NCBI GenBank assembly: GCA_947167745.1
Contig: CAMVJE010000055.1
Coordinates: 1 to 9,637 of the forward strand
Reading direction: 5' to 3'
DNA: 9,637 nucleotides
Source of the DNA: an uncultured Treponema sp.
GTDB taxonomy: Bacteria; Spirochaetota; Spirochaetia; Treponematales; Treponemataceae
The notes beneath the pieces were generated by a model. The model searched no databases, was not told where the DNA came from, and was given only the letters and a program-made list of their open reading frames with translations. The position numbers and the translations under genes are program-made. The stretch's first letter is position 1, and each line of letters starts with the position of its first letter. Below are positions 7,501 through 9,637 of this stretch, piece after piece.

Positions 7501-8605
7501 CTGGATTAGTAATTTTTAGTTCTCCTGCCGGTGGAATGACAGCCTTAGTACCTTTTAGGACTGTCAGAGTCTTCTTGCTGTCAGGCATACTTGCACCTGA
7601 ATTACCAAGAACGAAAGTAATCGTTGCCTCTTCAAGCCACTTTGCATAGAATTTTTTGTTCCCGGTAGAGCCGGAAGCTATTTCTGTAATCGCCGACCCT
7701 GTAAAATTCTGATTGTCATACCAGCCGTCAAATTGCCAGCCTGTTCTGGCAATATTTTCGGCAGTCGGAAGCGTAATCGTGTCGGTACGCCTTGTGTAGT
7801 TTCCTGGAGCGGTATAGCTGCCCTTAAAACTTCCGTCACCGAGGTCATATTCAATTTTGAAAAGGGAGGCAAGTGAAGAAATCTGGCAGACGGAAAGGCT
7901 TGTCATGTCGCCCGCAATAGAAGCGTACTCACGGTAAGAGCCAAGAGGCTTTGTTTTTTCTTCATCGGCATAGAATTTAAAGATTACGATGTAGTTTCCA
8001 GAAGGAATTGCATCATCGCCGCTCTTTGAGTAGCTGCATTCGCCGCCGGATAAAACTTCAAGCTCTTCATCGTTGTAGCCGGCGCACTGTGAGCCGTCCA
8101 GCAAATAAAGTCCGCCAGTTACTTTCTTGACATTTGTGGCATCAAAAGAAACTTTTACATTGAGGTTGCCGCTTCCAGAAGAAAAGGAATCGACAAGCTG
8201 CAATTTTGGCGCAAAAGTCAGGCTGTTTTCGCCATTTTTTATTTCTGCGGTCAAACTGTCATAAACTGTGACTGACTTGTTCATTGCGATAAGATCAAAC
8301 TTGTATTTTCCAGTCTGAAATGCAATCTTGCCGCTTCTCATTGCTTCTTCTGAAGTCCATTCGCCAAGAATCTTTGAGGTATTCTCGTCGATATTGCACC
8401 TGAGGGCAATGTAACTGAGTGAGCTTGTATCAACCTGGGGAAGGGCTGTTCGCGTCTCATCCTTATCAAAATTGATTTTAATGGAAACCTCGTCTGAAGA
8501 AGATTCGGTCTCCGTTTTGGCAGCAGAATCTTCCGCAGAGAAGTCTGAACAGGCAGTGAATAAAGACGCTGTAATGATTAAAGGAAGTAATTTCTTAAAA
8601 AACAT
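4529..8605 (-). CDS. PA/binary-toxin-B-like multidomain surface lipoprotein, copy 1 (1358 aa)
   Basis: Paralogue of the next gene downstream with the same architecture. Residues: signal peptide with lipobox F16-T-A-C19; N-terminal domain with RTALP (52-56) to about 245; B-repeats 248-323 and 327-406; calcium module DYDGDGLTDWEE plus DTDGDGWTDFDE (422-457); PA domain 2-like region (468-725) with a Ser/Thr-rich insertion (496-526); domain 3-like part to about 844; second calcium module (846-935), longer than in copy 2 by a DYNKDNESGLTQDTD insertion; divergent cadherin-like sandwich (936-1047); FnIII-like (1048-1168); C-terminal domain (1171-1358) with five Cys (1301, 1303, 1314, 1328, 1348), more than in copy 2. 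AGGAGG five bases upstream sets the start, 12 nt after the preceding stop, so the two are translationally close. The signal peptide predicts a lipid-anchored envelope protein. Calcium binding is well supported by motifs; oligomeric pore formation is only inferred from domain similarity. A structural adhesin is the main alternative. Confidence 0.95.
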   Translation of the reverse strand: MFFKKLLPLIITASLFTACSDFSAEDSAAKTETESSSDEVSIKINFDKDETRTALPQVDTSSLSYIALRCNIDENTSKILGEWTSEEAMRSGKIAFQTGKYKFDLIAMNKSVTVYDSLTAEIKNGENSLTFAPKLQLVDSFSSGSGNLNVKVSFDATNVKKVTGGLYLLDGSQCAGYNDEELEVLSGGECSYSKSGDDAIPSGNYIVIFKFYADEEKTKPLGSYREYASIAGDMTSLSVCQISSLASLFKIEYDLGDGSFKGSYTAPGNYTRRTDTITLPTAENIARTGWQFDGWYDNQNFTGSAITEIASGSTGNKKFYAKWLEEATITFVLGNSGASMPDSKKTLTVLKGTKAVIPPAGELKITNPADKYFHGWSRQTDSQTIEYDDGDEIEVTENIFLHAVWGVTVIDPNEDDSADKTDYDGDGLTDWEEIFKYFTDPASKDTDGDGWTDFDELELYSSSTKTFSPLIADTPDLRVIITGDPKISYTYSIGGSNTESSSESVSGGKTGNRGSTSTSTTSHSVTSQWSEKFGGSYTWGNKGGLEFHAEESYGENSTNGDSYTYSQNQSEGWSQSWSNGRSKSESKTKTLTGASIKVPVKLRNPSPISYTVKNITFSITRLANDAARATLPVVTIQKSDIGTIAPNGETKEFYIDAKLPNTDVGQELEKLLKYSNGFKVEIVGYTITMFKSGSVAANDFTQALTKVRAKTASVYIDCGPESGRSPKAYNVAVKSIYNPQASSIDELYMPVSLKYVFDKILKLTPDSAAGYEVGDAGSGYPGYIKSIYGISNKSDLKNGAWYIGIHTVEDEKNMAYLYAPNSSNYESLENIKVKAGDRISVIYDVDKDGDGLLRNEELIRGTSDENPDSDGDGLTDYEEIYGWYKSDINLVEKYSVENKVYTNPCTKDTDGDNDVDYNKDNESGLTQDTDPMVAKYDTVVSIKHAKYALYDGNFKTFDLTNESALGNVDSDSLYFDIELNNPFGIVDVSTDTGEEKKWTEIKKDSEGHWVPKTTPKLGENVVYVRCRVPNGLRSYAEKVYPLKFNSDFRSLSNINFSVKEDGKTDFSWDTYSDDRVTGENSGFVLKVVNRKKITEVKPLEYSDAVTATETVENTAGKAYFILNLTKKLKDGLYTGLELEPDTNYQFLFYAYSGNFTHKLVGDRLIKTGKSTMGKLVFWMHYVEAIEDHDGAYDPNYFWNIYDSSKLGLQKLTLSRMETKDMDAGDEPFWAFGSVKGVQTSKPTKFSDSTSSRFEAAYNRNEYHHFTIKINAWERDRQADDDQLGTETLEFTHYPGSDIWYCECYISHHGDSRSCPEDNHSYTVSSGECTGKNGKNYGISKIWNPDDGCISFLWDFAWE
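4532..5095 (-). other. Unrecognised C-terminal domain of copy 1 (residues 1171-1358)
   Basis: It shares with copy 2 the landmarks GKLVFWMHYVE, D-x-DG-AYDP, W-N-I-YDSS, GL, WAFG and a terminal F-L-W-D-F-A-W. The middle is poorly conserved. Five cysteines in the last 60 residues have no full counterpart in copy 2 and could form disulphides outside the cytoplasm. Family unknown. The divergence, compared with the well-kept PA-like core, would fit a variable ligand-facing domain, but that is inference. Confidence 0.6.
5801..6070 (-). other. Second TSP3/PA-type calcium module of copy 1
   Basis: Residues 846-935 carry DKDGDGLLRNEE, DSDGDGLTDYEEIYGW, then VYTNPCTKDTDGDNDVD and an exit DPMVAK. It is the equivalent of the copy 2 module but with an extra acidic insertion of about 12 residues before DPMVAK. 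The layout again follows PA domain 1' (paired EF-like loops, then DP-x-VA). Confidence 0.8.
6074..7342 (-). other. Anthrax PA / binary toxin B-like module of copy 1 (calcium, pore domain, domain 3)
   Basis: Residues 422-844. Anchors matching PA: PLIADTPDLRVII (469-481); VKLRNPSPISYTVKN (600-614) against the PA IRYVNTGTAPIYNV strand; NDFTQALTKVRAKTASVYI (698-716) against SNWSEVLPQIQETTARIIF, gapless; SLKYVFDKI (752-760) against TLKEALKIA; and K-AGDRISVIYD against LNAKMNILIRD. The insertion region (496-526, ESSSESVSGG... and STSTSTTSHSVTSQ) followed by GGSYTWGNKGGLEFHAE has the alternating pattern expected of a beta-hairpin. At the approximate phi-clamp position this copy has L659 where copy 2 has F664. 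Homology likely, function untested. Confidence 0.72.
7388..7864 (-). repeat. Two Listeria-Bacteroides (InlB B-type) repeats in copy 1
   Basis: Unit 1 (residues 248-323) is canonical: YDLGDGSF, NYTRR, LPTAENI, GWQFDGWYDN, SGSTGNKKFYAKW. Unit 2 (327-406) is degenerate: ITFVLGNSG, FHGWSR, YDDGDEIEV, ENIFLHAVWG. They occupy the same place as in copy 2, between the N-terminal domain and the first calcium module. Confidence 0.88.
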
Positions 8606-8610
8606 ATACG

Positions 8611-8616
8611 CCTCCT
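8611..8616 (-). promoter_or_regulatory. Shine-Dalgarno AGGAGG of copy 1
   Basis: On the minus strand the preceding gene ends GTC AAC TAA, then C-AGGAGG-CGTAT-ATG. The site starts one base after the stop codon and sits 5 nt from the start, a tight arrangement favouring coupled translation of the Ig-like protein and copy 1. Confidence 0.9.
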
Positions 8617-8617
8617 G

Positions 8618-9637
8618 TTAGTTGACTTTGAGTGAATAAACGGCAGACAGAAGCTTTACCAGCCGCCCATTAACTACAACTTTTGCTATACAGGTAATCT
8701 GATATGTGTCTTTTGCAAGCGCACCAGCAGGAATATAAAGATTGTTTTTATCAGTACCATAGGAGCCCGTGTGGATATATTTATCGCTGTAGATTGGGTC
8801 AGAATAGAAGGCGTCATCAATCATGTAATCAAATGTGTATGAGCCTTCAAACAGAGGTTCGTTTCTGATGACTGGCATGATTATAACCTGTCCGCTCGGA
8901 GCCGTTACTTTGGAAAGTTCGAGTCTTGTGTTCTCAATGCTTTCGATTATGCCGCTTCCACTTGTCTTTGTTCCGACATTTTCCTCTTTGACGGTCATGC
9001 TGAGTGCTTCACTTTCCTTTACATAGCCGGAAGTGTTTGGAGTGCCAACTGCCGCATAACGGAAGTAAATCTCAAGGCCATCGTATGCAGGAACCTCCTC
9101 CTCAGTGACCTGCTTCCAGTTGCTCTGGTAGCTCCTTGCATATTCCATGTCATAATCGAGGACTGCGAATCTAATTTTTCCGGCAGATATTTCATCTGTC
9201 ATTTCGTCAAAGCCCGGAAGGTCATCCTGAGTGATTTTATGCTGAACAGTAACAAAGACAGTTACATCCGCATTTGTAAAATTCTTCTTTGAGAGGGTGA
9301 ATACACACTTAGAAGAACTGTTGAGGACGTCATCGTATTTTGAGCTGATTTCAAAATCTGAGGGCTGGTAAATCTTTCCGTAAATATCGACGATTTCACC
9401 CTTGAGTTTTGACAGATCGACTTTATCACCCTTCATAACAATTCCGTCATAAACAAGCCTTGTCTCTGTAGTATTTACATAATTCGTGATTTTTGCAGTT
9501 GGTTCTGAGTAGACAGCTTCCAAAACTGAATAATTTCCGTTCTGACCAAGCCATTCCTGAACAACTTTTACACGGAGATATTTTCCGAATGAAGATGAAT
9601 CAATCTGGTAACTTTTTGAACTAGCGCCCTCGATGTC
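8618..9637 (-). CDS. C-terminal part of a large Ig-like repeat surface protein (339 aa visible, 5' end outside window)
   Basis: The frame is open to the right edge with no stop in the 38 codons before the TTG at 9523, so that TTG is internal and the gene is cut by the window. Visible residues: 1-50, the end of an Ig-like repeat (GASSKSYQID, GKYLRVKVVQEW, then VYSEPT), a pattern common in tandem secreted repeats; about 70-140, a beta-rich stretch; about 150-224, a module with GKIRFAVLDYD, GLEIYFRYAAVGTP, GYVKESEALSMTVKEENVGTK; about 238-339, a C-terminal Ig/PKD-like sandwich ending NLYIPAGALAKDTYQITCIA and SAVYSLKV. No membrane segment or C-terminal anchor is visible, so its signal peptide or lipid anchor, if any, lies outside. 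It is the first visible gene of the operon, 12 nt before copy 1. A modular extracellular or periplasmic protein, perhaps an adhesin or a partner of the two lipoproteins, is the likely role; no enzyme motif was seen. Confidence 0.88.
   Translation of the reverse strand, partial: DIEGASSKSYQIDSSSFGKYLRVKVVQEWLGQNGNYSVLEAVYSEPTAKITNYVNTTETRLVYDGIVMKGDKVDLSKLKGEIVDIYGKIYQPSDFEISSKYDDVLNSSSKCVFTLSKKNFTNADVTVFVTVQHKITQDDLPGFDEMTDEISAGKIRFAVLDYDMEYARSYQSNWKQVTEEEVPAYDGLEIYFRYAAVGTPNTSGYVKESEALSMTVKEENVGTKTSGSGIIESIENTRLELSKVTAPSGQVIIMPVIRNEPLFEGSYTFDYMIDDAFYSDPIYSDKYIHTGSYGTDKNNLYIPAGALAKDTYQITCIAKVVVNGRLVKLLSAVYSLKVN

Noticed and set aside
8618..9523. Start of the Ig-like protein at 9523 as a complete 301-residue gene
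   Set aside because: The codon there is TTG inside an open frame that continues upstream to the window edge with Ig-like sequence (GKYLRVKV), has no Shine-Dalgarno and no signal peptide. The gene is cut by the window.

Overview
The window carries four genes, all on the minus strand, so transcription runs from the right edge to the left edge. The order is: the 3' part of a large Ig-like repeat protein (8618-9637, 5' end outside the window), two full-length paralogous lipoproteins of 1358 and 1360 residues (4529-8605 and 408-4490), and the 5' part of a small lipoprotein (1-369, 3' end outside the window). The gaps are 12, 38 and 38 nt. Each internal start has its own Shine-Dalgarno, and no terminator-like hairpin is visible between genes, so this looks like one polycistronic unit whose promoter lies beyond the right edge. 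No RNA genes, insertion sequences, CRISPR arrays or origins were seen, and no gene-free stretch exceeds 38 nt.

Organism (inference): moderate GC, lipoboxes of the relaxed spirochaete type (LLSC, FTAC, FTSC), an RTALP motif just after the lipid-anchored N-terminus, Listeria-Bacteroides (InlB B-type) repeats, thrombospondin type 3 calcium repeats and cadherin-like/Ig-like sandwiches in very large lipoproteins together suggest a Treponema-type spirochaete, probably a gut or rumen commensal. This rests on style; there is no rRNA or housekeeping marker in the window.

The main result concerns the two large lipoproteins. Between the calcium repeats each carries a stretch of about 420 residues that I can align by eye, from memory, with anthrax protective antigen (PA) and the clostridial binary toxin B components: a calcium-binding DxDxDG module (PA domain 1'), the pore-forming domain 2 with its Ser/Thr-rich insertion hairpin, and probably domain 3. 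The PA14 domain, the furin-type activation site and PA receptor-binding domain 4 are missing. In their place are a lipid anchor, an N-terminal sandwich and two B-repeats upstream, and a second calcium module, a cadherin-like sandwich, an FnIII-like domain and an unrecognised C-terminal domain of about 185 residues downstream. No enzymatic A component is visible here.

Working model (inference): the operon encodes an envelope-anchored pair of PA-like, possibly oligomeric, pore or translocase lipoproteins, made together with an Ig-repeat surface protein and a small lipoprotein. Alternatively, the PA fold may serve only as a structural or adhesive stalk. The sequence alone does not decide between these.
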